64,000 nucleotides of DNA from Leucobacter chromiireducens subsp. chromiireducens. GTDB lineage: Bacteria; Actinomycetota; Actinomycetes; Actinomycetales; Microbacteriaceae. The position numbers and the translations under genes were made by a program. Positions 1-8,742 of this stretch are shown in pieces. Each line of letters begins with the position of its first letter. The first letter of the stretch is position 1. The notes below the pieces were generated by a model that had not been told where the DNA came from, searched no databases, and saw only the letters and a list, made by a program, of their open reading frames with translations. The stretch lies in assembly GCF_016758255.1 (NCBI RefSeq), contig NZ_QYAD01000001.1, forward strand, positions 806,001 through 870,000, written 5' to 3'.

Positions 1-786
1 GATCAGCGTGACCATGAGGCCGAAGGCCGCCGACCACGCCCACTTCTCGGGGACGCGGTTGCGCACGCCGTTCTGAATGAGCTCAAAGTCCATCACGAGG
101 GAGTACGCCGCGAGGAACACCGCGAGGAGACCGATGACGACCCCGAGCGGCATACCGAAGATCTCGATGCTGCGCGCGCCGAACATGCCGGGGGTGACGC
201 CAGTGAGCATCAGCACGAAGTTGACGAGCGAGAAGACCAGGTAGCCGACCATCGCGATGAGCACGATCTTGGTCATGCGCGGGCTCGTGCGGACCTTTCC
301 GCTGCGGAAGAGGAGCAGCGTGACACCGAAGACCGACAGCGTGCCGATCACGGCCTGCGAGACGATGCCCGGCCACTGCGCCTCGTAGAAGCCAGAAATG
401 CCGCCGAGGAAGAGTCCCTGCGCCACCGCGTACAGCACGATGAGCGGAACGCTCGGCTCCTTCTTGAAGGAGTTCACGAGGCCCAGCACGAGGCCGGCGA
501 TTGCGCCGGGGATCGCGAGGACGGGCATGAACCAGCCCACGGCGCCGAAGGCGAGCACGGTAAGGAAGAGAAGCACCGTCTTCGAGATGGTGTTCTCGTA
601 GGTCATCGGCTTGTCGGACGGGGCGATGACGGGCGGCTGCTCGCCGCCGAAACCAGCTTCCGTCGGAGTGTCGATGCCGGGGCGCTGCGTCTGTGCAGCG
701 GGCTGATCGTAGATACGGCGCAGCTCATCAGCGCTGAGGGTCTTGCCATTCAGAGCCGGGTTGTTGCTGAGAGCCGGGTTGCTCAT
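1..786 (-). CDS. Bax inhibitor-1/YccA family membrane protein (partial, C-terminus off window)
   Basis: About 262 codons are visible from the ATG at 784-786, and the reading frame is still open at base 1. A soluble, Gln/Pro-rich N-terminus of about 65 residues precedes a run of closely spaced hydrophobic segments, which is the layout of Bax-inhibitor-1/YccA proteins (six to seven membrane helices). A Shine-Dalgarno GGAAAGGA lies upstream of the start. A -10-like TAGGCT on the minus strand lies near 824-829. Family members are inner-membrane proteins, proposed to be ion or proton channels or partners of membrane proteases; the bacterial role is poorly defined. The divergent neighbour is the phosphodiesterase gene. 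The family call comes from the hydrophobic pattern and sequence style; the last helices cannot be seen. Confidence 0.8.
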   Translation of the reverse strand, partial: MSNPALSNNPALNGKTLSADELRRIYDQPAAQTQRPGIDTPTEAGFGGEQPPVIAPSDKPMTYENTISKTVLLFLTVLAFGAVGWFMPVLAIPGAIAGLVLGLVNSFKKEPSVPLIVLYAVAQGLFLGGISGFYEAQWPGIVSQAVIGTLSVFGVTLLLFRSGKVRTSPRMTKIVLIAMVGYLVFSLVNFVLMLTGVTPGMFGARSIEIFGMPLGVVIGLLAVFLAAYSLVMDFELIQNGVRNRVPEKWAWSAAFGLMVTLI

Positions 787-911
787 GCGTCGGGATTCCT
801 TTCCAGGCGTATGCGAGTGGTTCTAGCCTAGTGAGGGCGGCTTTGGAACCGCTGGGATTTTTTCGCTGTTCGTGCACGGCGTACGCGAGTGATTGCGCGC
901 GGCGCGTGCCC

Positions 912-923
912 TACGCTTAAGGC
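912..923 (+). promoter_or_regulatory. putative leaderless -10 of the phosphodiesterase gene
   Basis: The hexamer TACGCT at 912-917 is followed by exactly six bases and then the ATG at 924. Transcription would begin at or next to the start codon, and no Shine-Dalgarno is present in the gap. The same TAnnnT-N6-start layout recurs at purN, the META lipoprotein and the EamA transporter in this window. Confidence 0.5.
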
Positions 924-1946
924 ATGTCATCACGTGCGGCCGGCGGGCCGCTCATCATCGGCCACCGGGGAGCTCCTGGCTACCGCCCGGAGCACAGCGC
1001 CTCGGCGTACCGCCTCGCGTTTGAACTCGGCGCTGACGCGGTTGAGCCCGACATCGTGGTGTCTCGCGATGGTGTGCTCGTGGTGCGGCACGAGAACGAA
1101 ATCTCGGGCACCACGGATGTCGCACGTCACCCCGAGTTCGCCTCCCGCCGCACCACGAAAATCGTCGACGGCAAGAAGCACACGGGGTGGTTCGCAGAAG
1201 ACTTCACCTGGGCGGAACTCTCAACGTTGCGCTGCCGCGAACGGCTCGCGAAGGTGCGGCCAGACAACCGTGACTACGACGGCACCGAGCCGATTCTGCG
1301 CCTCCGCGACGTACTCGCCATCGTCGACGAGGAGAGCGCTGCCCGCGGCCGAAAGCTTGGCACGGTGGTGGAGGTCAAGCACGCGCACTTCCTCGCCGAG
1401 CAGGGTCACGACATCGGGGTATTGCTGCTCCAGGAGCTCGCGGATACCGGCTGGGACGCGAAGCCCGAGCAGCTCGTCGTCGAGTCGTTCGAGCTGGGGG
1501 TCCTCGAGCAGCTGAGCCGGGCCCGGGTCCGCGGCACGCTCGTGTTCCTGACCGAACGATTTGGCACGCCGCCAGACGAGCCCCGACCCGGCCGCGCCGC
1601 GCGGAGCTACGGCTGGTACCGGAGCGACGCCGGGCTCGATTTCCTCGCGCAACGCGTGGACGGGATCAGCGTCGCGAAAGGCAACCTCATCCGAGTGAAC
1701 GCGCTCGGTCGGGCCACCGGACCCACCGACCTCGTGCACCGCGCGCACGCGCGCGGCCTGCTCGTGTTCACCTGGACGCTCCGCCCCGAGAACCGTTTCC
1801 TCAACGTCAAGCACCAGTCATCTCTGCGTGGCGCGGAGTGGGGCGACTGGCAGAGCGAGTTCGAACTCATCATCGCCTCCGGAGTGGACGGCGTGTTCCT
1901 CGACCACCCCGACCTCGCGGTCGCGCTCCGCGAAGCGTGGGAGTAG
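924..1946 (+). CDS. glycerophosphodiester phosphodiesterase
   Basis: The 340-residue protein carries the GDPD signature at its N-terminus: His14-Arg15-Gly16, then Glu41 and Asp43 of an E-P-D motif, then His56, all matching the metal and catalytic residues of the TIM-barrel GDPD family. It hydrolyses glycerophosphodiesters to glycerol 3-phosphate and an alcohol. There is no obvious signal peptide, so it is probably cytoplasmic. It is longer than the minimal family length (about 250), with extra loops around residues 70-120 and near the C-terminus, as seen in GlpQ-like actinobacterial enzymes. It is monocistronic, with a likely leaderless promoter, and converges on the asparaginase gene 24 bases downstream. 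Confidence 0.9.
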   Translation: MSSRAAGGPLIIGHRGAPGYRPEHSASAYRLAFELGADAVEPDIVVSRDGVLVVRHENEISGTTDVARHPEFASRRTTKIVDGKKHTGWFAEDFTWAELSTLRCRERLAKVRPDNRDYDGTEPILRLRDVLAIVDEESAARGRKLGTVVEVKHAHFLAEQGHDIGVLLLQELADTGWDAKPEQLVVESFELGVLEQLSRARVRGTLVFLTERFGTPPDEPRPGRAARSYGWYRSDAGLDFLAQRVDGISVAKGNLIRVNALGRATGPTDLVHRAHARGLLVFTWTLRPENRFLNVKHQSSLRGAEWGDWQSEFELIIASGVDGVFLDHPDLAVALREAWE

Positions 1947-1970
1947 GCCGAGCCCCGATCCCGATCGAGA

Positions 1971-2975
1971 CTAGTGCGCGACTCCCGCGCACTCGCCAAC
2001 GAGGTTGCGCTCCATGAGCGCGCGCAGATCCGAACCCTGCACACCGCAGTCGAGCAGGTACCCGAGCTTTGCGATGGCGGCCTCGAGCGTGAGATCAGTG
2101 CCGTCGATGACGCCGGACCCCGCGAGCTCCTGGCCGACGGCGTAGCGAGAGAAGTCCACGCCACCCATGGCGCACTGCGAAATCGCCACGACTGGGATCT
2201 CCGCGCTGATTTCCCGGAGCACGGCCGTCATTCCGGGTCGCGCCATGGGGCCGTTGCCGCTGCCGTAGCACTCGAGCACGAGCGCGTCGGGGCGGCCGCC
2301 CACTGCCGCGCGCACATCCGCGACCGTCATGCCGGGCACGAAACGAAGTGTGAGCACCCGCGCGAGGCCGGCGTGCTCCTGCGCGGAGAGGCGCGGGAGC
2401 CCGAGCGGGCGCGGGGCGAGCTTCGACTCCGCGCGGAACGCTGTGAGCGCGCGGCTGTCGTGCTTCGTGGTGCGCACGGCGGGGAGGAGCGCGCCGCCGA
2501 ACGCGACCGTCACGGGCGAGCCCGGGGCCGCCTTGACTGATGCGCGGATCGCGAGTGAGAGGTTCGCGCGAGCGTCGGTGTCTGGGGCGCCGTGGGCGAG
2601 CTGACTCCCGGTCACGACCACGGGCACGCCCAGATCGCCAAGTTCGAAGGCGAGGCGCGCTGCGGTGTAGGCGAGCGTGTCGGTGCCGTGCGTGATGACG
2701 ACGCCGCGCGGGCGGTGCGTGCGCACGCGGGCGCGAATGGCGCGGGCGATCTTTGGCGCCGTCTCCGCGTCGGCGTTCGCGCTGTCGATGGGCGGCAACA
2801 AGTGGTTGATCCGCGCGCTGATCCCGAGCGGGCCGCAGATGCTCGCGACGAGTCGCTCGAGGACCTCCGGGAAATCGGGATCGGGGGCGAGGCCGTGGTC
2901 GGTCTCGCGCATGCCAATCGTGCCGCCCGTCGCGAAGACGAGCACGGAAGGGGTGCCGGAGGGGAGAGCTGACAT
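1971..2975 (-). CDS. L-asparaginase (type I-like, cytoplasmic)
   Basis: This 334-residue protein hydrolyses L-asparagine to aspartate and ammonia. The first catalytic motif ATGGTIG lies at residues 15-21, with Thr19 as the likely nucleophile. The second motif HGTDTL lies near residue 95. An ECYGSGNGP-type motif near residue 230 is typical of the asparaginase/glutaminase family. No signal peptide is visible, which favours a cytoplasmic enzyme. The start ATG at 2973-2975 has a purine-rich GGAGGG immediately upstream, unusually close, so a slightly different start is possible. It is divergent from pcrA, with an 89-base gap. Confidence 0.9.
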   Translation of the reverse strand: MSALPSGTPSVLVFATGGTIGMRETDHGLAPDPDFPEVLERLVASICGPLGISARINHLLPPIDSANADAETAPKIARAIRARVRTHRPRGVVITHGTDTLAYTAARLAFELGDLGVPVVVTGSQLAHGAPDTDARANLSLAIRASVKAAPGSPVTVAFGGALLPAVRTTKHDSRALTAFRAESKLAPRPLGLPRLSAQEHAGLARVLTLRFVPGMTVADVRAAVGGRPDALVLECYGSGNGPMARPGMTAVLREISAEIPVVAISQCAMGGVDFSRYAVGQELAGSGVIDGTDLTLEAAIAKLGYLLDCGVQGSDLRALMERNLVGECAGVAH

Positions 2976-3048
2976 CCCTCCATTGTGGCCGATCCTGATG
3001 GCGACCGGGAAAGCGGGACGCGGGGGCGCGGGTGTCGGTGGTGCAGCC

Positions 3049-3064
3049 TAGACTGGACCTCACA
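3049..3064 (+). promoter_or_regulatory. putative -10 element just upstream of pcrA
   Basis: TAGACT at 3049-3054 lies ten bases before the ATG at 3065, giving a very short or absent 5' leader. No Shine-Dalgarno is present, so leaderless or near-leaderless translation is inferred. Confidence 0.45.
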
Positions 3065-5662
3065 ATGAGCGACTTCGAACTTCTGGATCCCGGCGCCCCC
3101 GCAGGCGGCCCGTTCACCGCTGAAACGGGCGGCGTCGACCCGCTGCTCGACGGCTTGAACCCCGCACAGGAGCGCGCGGTGATCGCGCGCGGCCCGGCGC
3201 TGCTCATCGTCGCCGGTGCAGGTTCGGGGAAGACCCGTGTGCTGACGCACCGCATCGCGCACCTGATCCGCGAGAAGGAGGCCTGGCCCAGCCAGATCCT
3301 CGCCATTACGTTCACGAACAAGGCGGCGGCCGAGATGCGCGAGCGGATCGGTGGCCTCCTCGGGGATGCGGCCGAGGGCATGTGGATCTCCACCTTCCAC
3401 TCGGCGTGCGTGCGCATTCTGCGGCGCGAGGCGGAGCGCTTCGGCTACGTTTCCGGCTTTACGATCTACGATTCGGCGGACTCGCGTGCGCTGCTGAAAC
3501 GCATCATCAAGGAACTCGACGCGGATAGCTACGGCTTCACTCCCGCGAACTCGGGTTCGAAGATTTCGCGGCTGAAGAACGAGCTCACCGACGCGAGCGG
3601 CTATGCGGCGACGATGAACGAGAGCGATCCGCGGGATCGACTCTTTGTCGAGATCTTCCGGATGTACGAGCAGGAGCTGCGTCGCGCGAACGCGTTCGAC
3701 TTCGACGATCTCATCGGTCAGACCGTGCACCTGTTCCGCGCGCATCCCGACGTGGCTGCCGTGTATCAGCGCCGCTTCCGTCACATTCTGGTCGACGAGT
3801 ACCAGGACACCAACCACGCGCAGTACTCGCTGATTCGCGAGCTCACGCGACCGATCCCCACGGAGCAGGTGGATCGGCTCGTGCCACCCGTGCGTGCGCG
3901 CGAACTCGACGCGAACGGGCGCATCCCCGGGGCGAGCCTCACGGTGGTCGGTGACTCGGATCAGTCGATCTACGCCTTCCGTGGCGCAGACATCCGCAAC
4001 ATCGTGGAGTTTGAGCGCGACTTCGCCGGCGCAGAGGTCGTGAAGCTCGAGCAGAACTACCGCTCGACGCAGAACATTCTGTCGGCCGCGAATGCCGTGA
4101 TCGGCAACAACTTCGACCGTCAAGAGAAGAACCTCTGGACCTCGGAGGGCGATGGTGCGAAGATCGTCGGCTTCACCGGCTATTCGCAGCACGACGAGGC
4201 GCGCTTCGTCGCTGAGGAGATTGAAGACCTGCACCGCGAGGGCTTCGACTACAACGACATGGCGGTGTTCTACCGCACCAACTCGCAGACGCGAGCGCTG
4301 GAAGAGCTGCTCATTCGCTCGGCGATCCCGTACCGGGTGCTCGGCGGAACGAAGTTCTACGAGCGCGCCGAGGTGAAGGACGCGATGGCGTACCTCACCA
4401 GCATTGCGAACCCGTACGATCCGATCGCATGGTCGCGCCTGTTGGGTGCGCCCAAGCGCGGCATTGGTCCGATGGCGGAGGCCCACCTCGCGAACTTCCA
4501 GGAAGCCCAGGGTATCTCGCTCCACGAGGCCATGCTGCGAGTCGACGAGGTGCCGCAGATCGGCCCGAAGCTGCGTGGCACCGTGCGGCAGCTGGCTGAG
4601 CTCCTCACCCGCGCATCGCGGATGGCGGTGGGCGGCGGCGCAACAGACGTCACGGCGGCACCCGGCGAGGAAGCTGAGGAGAAGCAGCCGGCGCCCGTCG
4701 GCGACCTGATGAAGCTGATCCTTGACGAGACCGAGATGGTCGAGAAACTCCGGGCTCGCAGGGACCCGCAGGACGATGCGCGCGCGGAAAACCTTGAGGA
4801 ACTCGTTGCGGTGGCGCGCGAGTTCGACGCGAAGCAGCCGGGGGCCGGCCTGCTCGCCTTCCTCACGGAGGTGAGCCTCGTCGCCGCGGCAGACGACCTC
4901 GACGATACGAGCGGCACCGTGTCACTCATGACGATGCACACAGCGAAGGGGCTTGAGTACCGCGCGGTCTTCCTCACCGGCGTCGAGGAGGGGCTGATCC
5001 CACATCAGATGTCGGTGGACGAGGTCGGCGGCGTGAACGAGGAGCGTCGTCTCATGTACGTGGGGATCACGCGCGCCCGGGAGCGGCTCTACCTCACGCT
5101 CGCGTCCACGCGCGCGACCTTTGGAGACGTGTCGGTGGCAATGCCCTCGCGCTTCCTGCAGGAGATTCCCGAGGGGCTCATCGACTGGCGGCAGTCGCCC
5201 GGCGAGGTGACGAGCCGCGGTGGCACGGCGTCGCGCGCCCTCAATGCGCCGTCGCGGCCGGGCGCGAGTGGCTCACGTTCGTGGTCCAGCCGGAACGCGG
5301 ACTCCTCGGTGTCTTTCGGCTCGGGGAGTGGCTCGCGCGGCGGATCCGGTGCGGCGGCGGTCTCGGAGCCCGCGAGCGGAAACATGCAATCAGCTCTGGA
5401 TCAGTGGCGTGAGCGGAAGCGCGCAGCGAAGGCGGCCCAGGCGGCCGGCGGCGGGTTCCCGAACACCATCGGCGCTGGCGTGCGCGACAACGGCGATCTT
5501 GAACTTGCGACTGGCGACCGGATTCGGCACGACGACTATGGCGAGGGTCGGGTTACCGGGGTCACCGGGGCGGGCACGAAGCGAATCGCGCACGTGGTGT
5601 TCGATTCGGTCGGGGAGCGGAAGCTGCTCGTGAAGCTCGCGCCCATCTCGAAGGTGGAGTAG
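3065..5662 (+). CDS. pcrA: ATP-dependent DNA helicase PcrA/UvrD
   Basis: A superfamily-1A 3'-5' helicase of 865 residues used in nucleotide excision repair, replication restart and removal of RecA filaments. The Walker A motif GAGSGKT is at residues 51-57. Walker B is of the DEYQDTN type near residue 255, the QNYRST motif lies near 340 and TMHTAKGLEY near 625. The C-terminal 150 residues are a Ser/Gly-rich linker followed by a small basic Tudor-like domain ending VKLAPISKVE, typical of Gram-positive PcrA. I chose the ATG at 3065 over an in-frame upstream GTG because the -10-like TAGACT lies between them. The gene appears monocistronic. Confidence 0.95.
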   Translation: MSDFELLDPGAPAGGPFTAETGGVDPLLDGLNPAQERAVIARGPALLIVAGAGSGKTRVLTHRIAHLIREKEAWPSQILAITFTNKAAAEMRERIGGLLGDAAEGMWISTFHSACVRILRREAERFGYVSGFTIYDSADSRALLKRIIKELDADSYGFTPANSGSKISRLKNELTDASGYAATMNESDPRDRLFVEIFRMYEQELRRANAFDFDDLIGQTVHLFRAHPDVAAVYQRRFRHILVDEYQDTNHAQYSLIRELTRPIPTEQVDRLVPPVRARELDANGRIPGASLTVVGDSDQSIYAFRGADIRNIVEFERDFAGAEVVKLEQNYRSTQNILSAANAVIGNNFDRQEKNLWTSEGDGAKIVGFTGYSQHDEARFVAEEIEDLHREGFDYNDMAVFYRTNSQTRALEELLIRSAIPYRVLGGTKFYERAEVKDAMAYLTSIANPYDPIAWSRLLGAPKRGIGPMAEAHLANFQEAQGISLHEAMLRVDEVPQIGPKLRGTVRQLAELLTRASRMAVGGGATDVTAAPGEEAEEKQPAPVGDLMKLILDETEMVEKLRARRDPQDDARAENLEELVAVAREFDAKQPGAGLLAFLTEVSLVAAADDLDDTSGTVSLMTMHTAKGLEYRAVFLTGVEEGLIPHQMSVDEVGGVNEERRLMYVGITRARERLYLTLASTRATFGDVSVAMPSRFLQEIPEGLIDWRQSPGEVTSRGGTASRALNAPSRPGASGSRSWSSRNADSSVSFGSGSGSRGGSGAAAVSEPASGNMQSALDQWRERKRAAKAAQAAGGGFPNTIGAGVRDNGDLELATGDRIRHDDYGEGRVTGVTGAGTKRIAHVVFDSVGERKLLVKLAPISKVE

Positions 5663-5744
5663 CGCCCAGCGCCCGGGCGTGGAGAGGCGCAGCGCTGAGG
5701 TGCGGAGGAGCGCAGCGCCCGGGTACAGCTGCGCCCCGCCCGGG

Positions 5745-6377
5745 CTAGTCGGTGCCGAGGAGCTTGCGATACTCCGCCATCACTCGATCGAAGTCGCCTT
5801 CTTCTGCGGTGGTGTCGCCGGAGGACAGCATCCACTCGGTCATTTGTGTGGTGATGACTCCGTGCATGAGCGTGACCGCGAGCGACGCCTCCCGGGTGGG
5901 GGAATCGAGCTTCGCGTACTTGGGATTCGCCTCGAGCCAGGCTGCCGCGGTGACCGTGAGCGAGTAGGCAGATTCAAGGAGCGATGACGCCGTCATACGA
6001 CCGGCGAGTGGCTGCTCCATGATGAGCTGCGTGCGCAGCCGCGCCACATCGGAGTTCACATAGTTGTGGCCGATCGCGGCAAACAGCAGACGGAATACCC
6101 CAAGGGTCAGGTCCTCTGGGCAGCTGTCCAGAATGCTGAACGCCTCGGTCCCTTCCGGGAGGCTCACCGCGCGGCCGACGATCGCGTAGTCGCGTGACGG
6201 GAAGTAGTTGAAGAACGTGCTGCGGGAGATGTCGGCCCGCTCGCAGATTGCCTCGACTGTGACATTCTCGACCCCGAGTTCGAGGGCGAGCATCACCGCG
6301 GACGTCTCGATCGCGTTCTCCGTGGCTCGCCGCTTCCGTGCGCGGAGGCCTTCGGGCTTGGGTGCTGCGGAACTCAT
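5745..6377 (-). CDS. TetR-family transcriptional regulator
   Basis: The 210-residue protein starts at the ATG 6375-6377. The open frame extends further upstream, but that extension is hydrophobic and atypical for TetR proteins. An N-terminal helix-turn-helix of the type VEAICERADISRSTFFNYF is at about residues 35-55. The remainder is the helical ligand-binding domain. A minus-strand -10-like TAGACT lies at 6454-6459. It is divergent from the two GGDEF genes, and two perfect inverted repeats sit in the shared 213-base gap. I infer local autoregulation and control of the GGDEF pair. The ligand is unknown. Confidence 0.88.
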   Translation of the reverse strand: MSSAAPKPEGLRARKRRATENAIETSAVMLALELGVENVTVEAICERADISRSTFFNYFPSRDYAIVGRAVSLPEGTEAFSILDSCPEDLTLGVFRLLFAAIGHNYVNSDVARLRTQLIMEQPLAGRMTASSLLESAYSLTVTAAAWLEANPKYAKLDSPTREASLAVTLMHGVITTQMTEWMLSSGDTTAEEGDFDRVMAEYRKLLGTD

Positions 6378-6492
6378 CAACTCGGCTTCATCTCCGGCCG
6401 AGCCCGGGGTTGCGGAGCGCTCATCCCTGAGCGGGCGGGTTCGGCTGCGTTCGAGTCTAGCGAGGAGGACTGGGAAACTCAGGAACAGCGAA

Positions 6493-6510
6493 CACAGGGA
6501 AAACCCTGTG
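6493..6510. promoter_or_regulatory. candidate TetR operator, 7-bp inverted repeat
   Basis: CACAGGG-AAAA-CCCTGTG is a perfect 18-base palindrome in the gap between the tetR-like gene and the GGDEF genes. Size and symmetry suit a TetR dimer; assignment is inference from position. Confidence 0.45.
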
Positions 6511-6545
6511 GAAAGCAAGGCAAAGTGTGTACGCTACCTGTGGGC

Positions 6546-6566
6546 AATTGCGCGTGGGGCGCAATT
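6546..6566. promoter_or_regulatory. second inverted repeat downstream of the GGDEF promoter
   Basis: AATTGCGC-N5-GCGCAATT is a perfect 8-bp inverted repeat. It lies a few bases after a plus-strand -10-like TACGCT (6530-6535) and before the Shine-Dalgarno of the first GGDEF gene. It could be an operator or a weak leader hairpin. Confidence 0.35.
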
Positions 6567-6590
6567 TGGCGTGCGCGAGGGGGGTAAGGA

Positions 6591-7583
6591 GTGGCCGGGA
6601 TACGTCCATTTCTGCGTCGGCAAGACGCTCACTCGGCCTACCTGATGTTCGCAGCGCTGCTCCTGAGCCTGACGCTCGTTGCCGACCTCGCCTTTCATCG
6701 AACGATGGACAATCGCTGGTTCGTCTGGCTGCTGCTGCTCCTGTGCGGGAGCGGCTCGCTCGTCACGTTGGTACTCGGTCGCCGCGTGCCGCGCTGGGTG
6801 GGTACGGCCGCGGTGCTGCTCTTCCTCGTGGCGCAGACATATTTTCTCGGGCTTGCGGACGATTCGGCCTCGGTGATCGCTTCCGTGCAGCAGCTTCCCG
6901 TGGTGGCGTTCTACCTGGGCTGGTTTGTGCGGCCGCGGTTCGCAATGTTGCTCATGGCGGTGAGTCTCGTCGTGTTCGGGGTCGTGATGTCCCGCAACCC
7001 CCTCTTCGCGCAAGACGGCGCCATCGGCGTTCCCGTCGCCGTGCACGCGCTCCTCGTGATGCAGTTTTGCTACGCGTCCGGAACCTACCTCTGGCGGCGA
7101 CAGGTGCGCATCGCGTCGACAGACTCACTCACCGGTGCACGAAACCGCACCGGCCTGAGCGATCGCTTGGAGTACCAGTTACGCCGCCGCGCGTTCTCCC
7201 GCGCACCGCTCAGCGTGGTCGCGGTGGACTTCGACCGGTTCAAGGAATTGAACGACACTCGGGGCCACGCCGCGGGGGATCTGGTGCTGAGTCGAACGGT
7301 GACCGCCTGGAAAGACGCGATTCGCTCGGGCGACTCGGTGACGCGGCTCGGCGGCGACGAATTCGCGTTGATCTTGCCCCGCGCGACTGAGCGTGAGGCG
7401 CAGACCATCGTCGACCGCCTCCGGGAGGTGTCAGAGCACCCGTGGTCCTGGGGCATCGCGCAGGCGCTGCCCGGCGAGACTGCCGACGAACTCCTCGCCC
7501 GCGCGGACGCGAAGCTGTTTGCTTGGAAGCGTGTGCGTCGTGCTCGCGAGGACCGACAGCGTGAGATCGGCGGACCCCGATGA
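6591..7583 (+). CDS. membrane diguanylate cyclase (GGDEF), first of tandem pair
   Basis: The 330-residue protein starts at GTG 6591, with the Shine-Dalgarno GGGGGTAAGGA just upstream. The first half contains about five to six hydrophobic segments forming a membrane sensor of unrecognised type. The second half (from about residue 165) is a GGDEF domain that makes cyclic-di-GMP from two GTP. It keeps the DFDRFKELND metal/nucleotide motif, an intact RLGGDEF active-site loop, and an RxxD (RSGD) inhibitory I-site five residues before it, so catalytic activity and product inhibition are both expected. It overlaps the next gene by four bases, giving translational coupling. Confidence 0.9.
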   Translation: MAGIRPFLRRQDAHSAYLMFAALLLSLTLVADLAFHRTMDNRWFVWLLLLLCGSGSLVTLVLGRRVPRWVGTAAVLLFLVAQTYFLGLADDSASVIASVQQLPVVAFYLGWFVRPRFAMLLMAVSLVVFGVVMSRNPLFAQDGAIGVPVAVHALLVMQFCYASGTYLWRRQVRIASTDSLTGARNRTGLSDRLEYQLRRRAFSRAPLSVVAVDFDRFKELNDTRGHAAGDLVLSRTVTAWKDAIRSGDSVTRLGGDEFALILPRATEREAQTIVDRLREVSEHPWSWGIAQALPGETADELLARADAKLFAWKRVRRAREDRQREIGGPR

Positions 7584-8623
7584 GCGAGTCAGGCCGGATC
7601 ACGCTCCCGATTGGCGGAGACGTCTCCGCGCTCGAGCGTGCGCGACTCCTCGCGCAGGCGCAGTGGGAACGCTTTGCTCGGTGGCAGACGCCGTTCTCAA
7701 TCGTGAGCGCGCTGATCCCGCTCTTGCTTGCGCTCGTCTTCCTCTCGGACCTGCTGTTCCCGCACCCTCGGCTCGACGCATCCGCCGTAACTTTGTGGTT
7801 GCTCGTCTACCTCGTTGCGGGAGTCATTCCCCTCGTGTTTGGGCACCGCTACCCGCGCTGGGCAGGCATTCTCATGGTTGCGCTGATCGAGGTGTGGTCG
7901 TCGTTTTTCCTCGTGTTCGTGCAGCACCCGCACGCCGAGATCAACGCGCTGCTCGAGCTGCCCGTGATCGCACTCTATGTCGGGTGGTTCTACTCGGGTG
8001 TCGTCGCCAGGATGTTCATGGGGCTGAGTGTCCTGCGAGTCGGTTTGTCACTGATTTGGAACCCTGACCTCGGTCACGGCCTCGGCTCGCCGACCATCAT
8101 GATTGCGTACTCCGTCTTCATTGCGCTGTTCTGCTTTGAGGGTGCGCGGGCCGTGCGACGGCAGGGCCAGGTGCAAGCGCGCACTGATTCGCTGACCGGT
8201 GCGCTGAACCGCCGCGGCCTGCTGATTGCGGCCGAAGAGTTCCGGCAACGCGCCCGGCAAGCAGGAGAACCGGTGGCCGTCGCGCTCATCGACTTCGACG
8301 ACTTCCGTCTCTTGAATGAGGAGGGCGGCCACGTGGCGGGCGACGAGGCTCTGCGCGAAAACGCCGAGCACTGGATGCGCGCGGTCGGCATGCGCGGGAT
8401 CACGGGGCGTTCGGGGGGCCTCGTGGCGCGCCTCGGCGGTGACGAGTTCGTCGTGGTGCTGCGCGCGAGCCGCGCCGATGCCGCGACACAGCTGTGTGAG
8501 ATGCGAAAGCGCGCCGGACACGCCTGGTCCTTCGGCCTCGTAGCGGTGGGTGCAGCGGAGGATCTCGACGCAGCGATTCAGCGCGCGGACGCTGAGCTCT
8601 ACCGGGCAAAGGGCGGCCGCTAG
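7580..8623 (+). CDS. membrane diguanylate cyclase (GGDEF), second of tandem pair
   Basis: The 347-residue protein's ATG at 7580 overlaps the preceding stop. It has the same architecture as its neighbour, with about six membrane segments in residues 35-195 followed by a GGDEF domain, suggesting tandem duplication. The RLGGDEF loop and the DFDDFRLLN motif are present, so cyclase activity is plausible. The position equivalent to the I-site reads RSGG instead of RSGD, so product inhibition is probably lost. The N-terminal sensor has diverged strongly. The pair may heterodimerise in the membrane; this is inference. Confidence 0.88.
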   Translation: MSESGRITLPIGGDVSALERARLLAQAQWERFARWQTPFSIVSALIPLLLALVFLSDLLFPHPRLDASAVTLWLLVYLVAGVIPLVFGHRYPRWAGILMVALIEVWSSFFLVFVQHPHAEINALLELPVIALYVGWFYSGVVARMFMGLSVLRVGLSLIWNPDLGHGLGSPTIMIAYSVFIALFCFEGARAVRRQGQVQARTDSLTGALNRRGLLIAAEEFRQRARQAGEPVAVALIDFDDFRLLNEEGGHVAGDEALRENAEHWMRAVGMRGITGRSGGLVARLGGDEFVVVLRASRADAATQLCEMRKRAGHAWSFGLVAVGAAEDLDAAIQRADAELYRAKGGR

Positions 8624-8660
8624 CTGGGTGGGCGCGGAGGGTCGGCGCGTTCTGCAGTGC

Positions 8661-8666
8661 TAGACT
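8661..8666 (+). promoter_or_regulatory. putative -10 of sucCD
   Basis: The extended -10 TGC-TAGACT lies about 75 bases before the sucC start. It is the only good TAnnnT hexamer in the gap after the GGDEF genes. No clear -35 is visible. Confidence 0.4.
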
Positions 8667-8742
8667 CGGGCCTGGTCGAGTTATCTCGACATCGAGACAT
8701 TTTCTGCCTCGCTTCCTCTGACGAAAAAACAAAGGACAGTAC

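Noticed and set aside
2612..4525. Minus-strand 637-codon frame across pcrA and the asparaginase gene
   Set aside because: It runs antisense to the PcrA helicase motifs and overlaps the asparaginase gene in another frame; composition is low quality.
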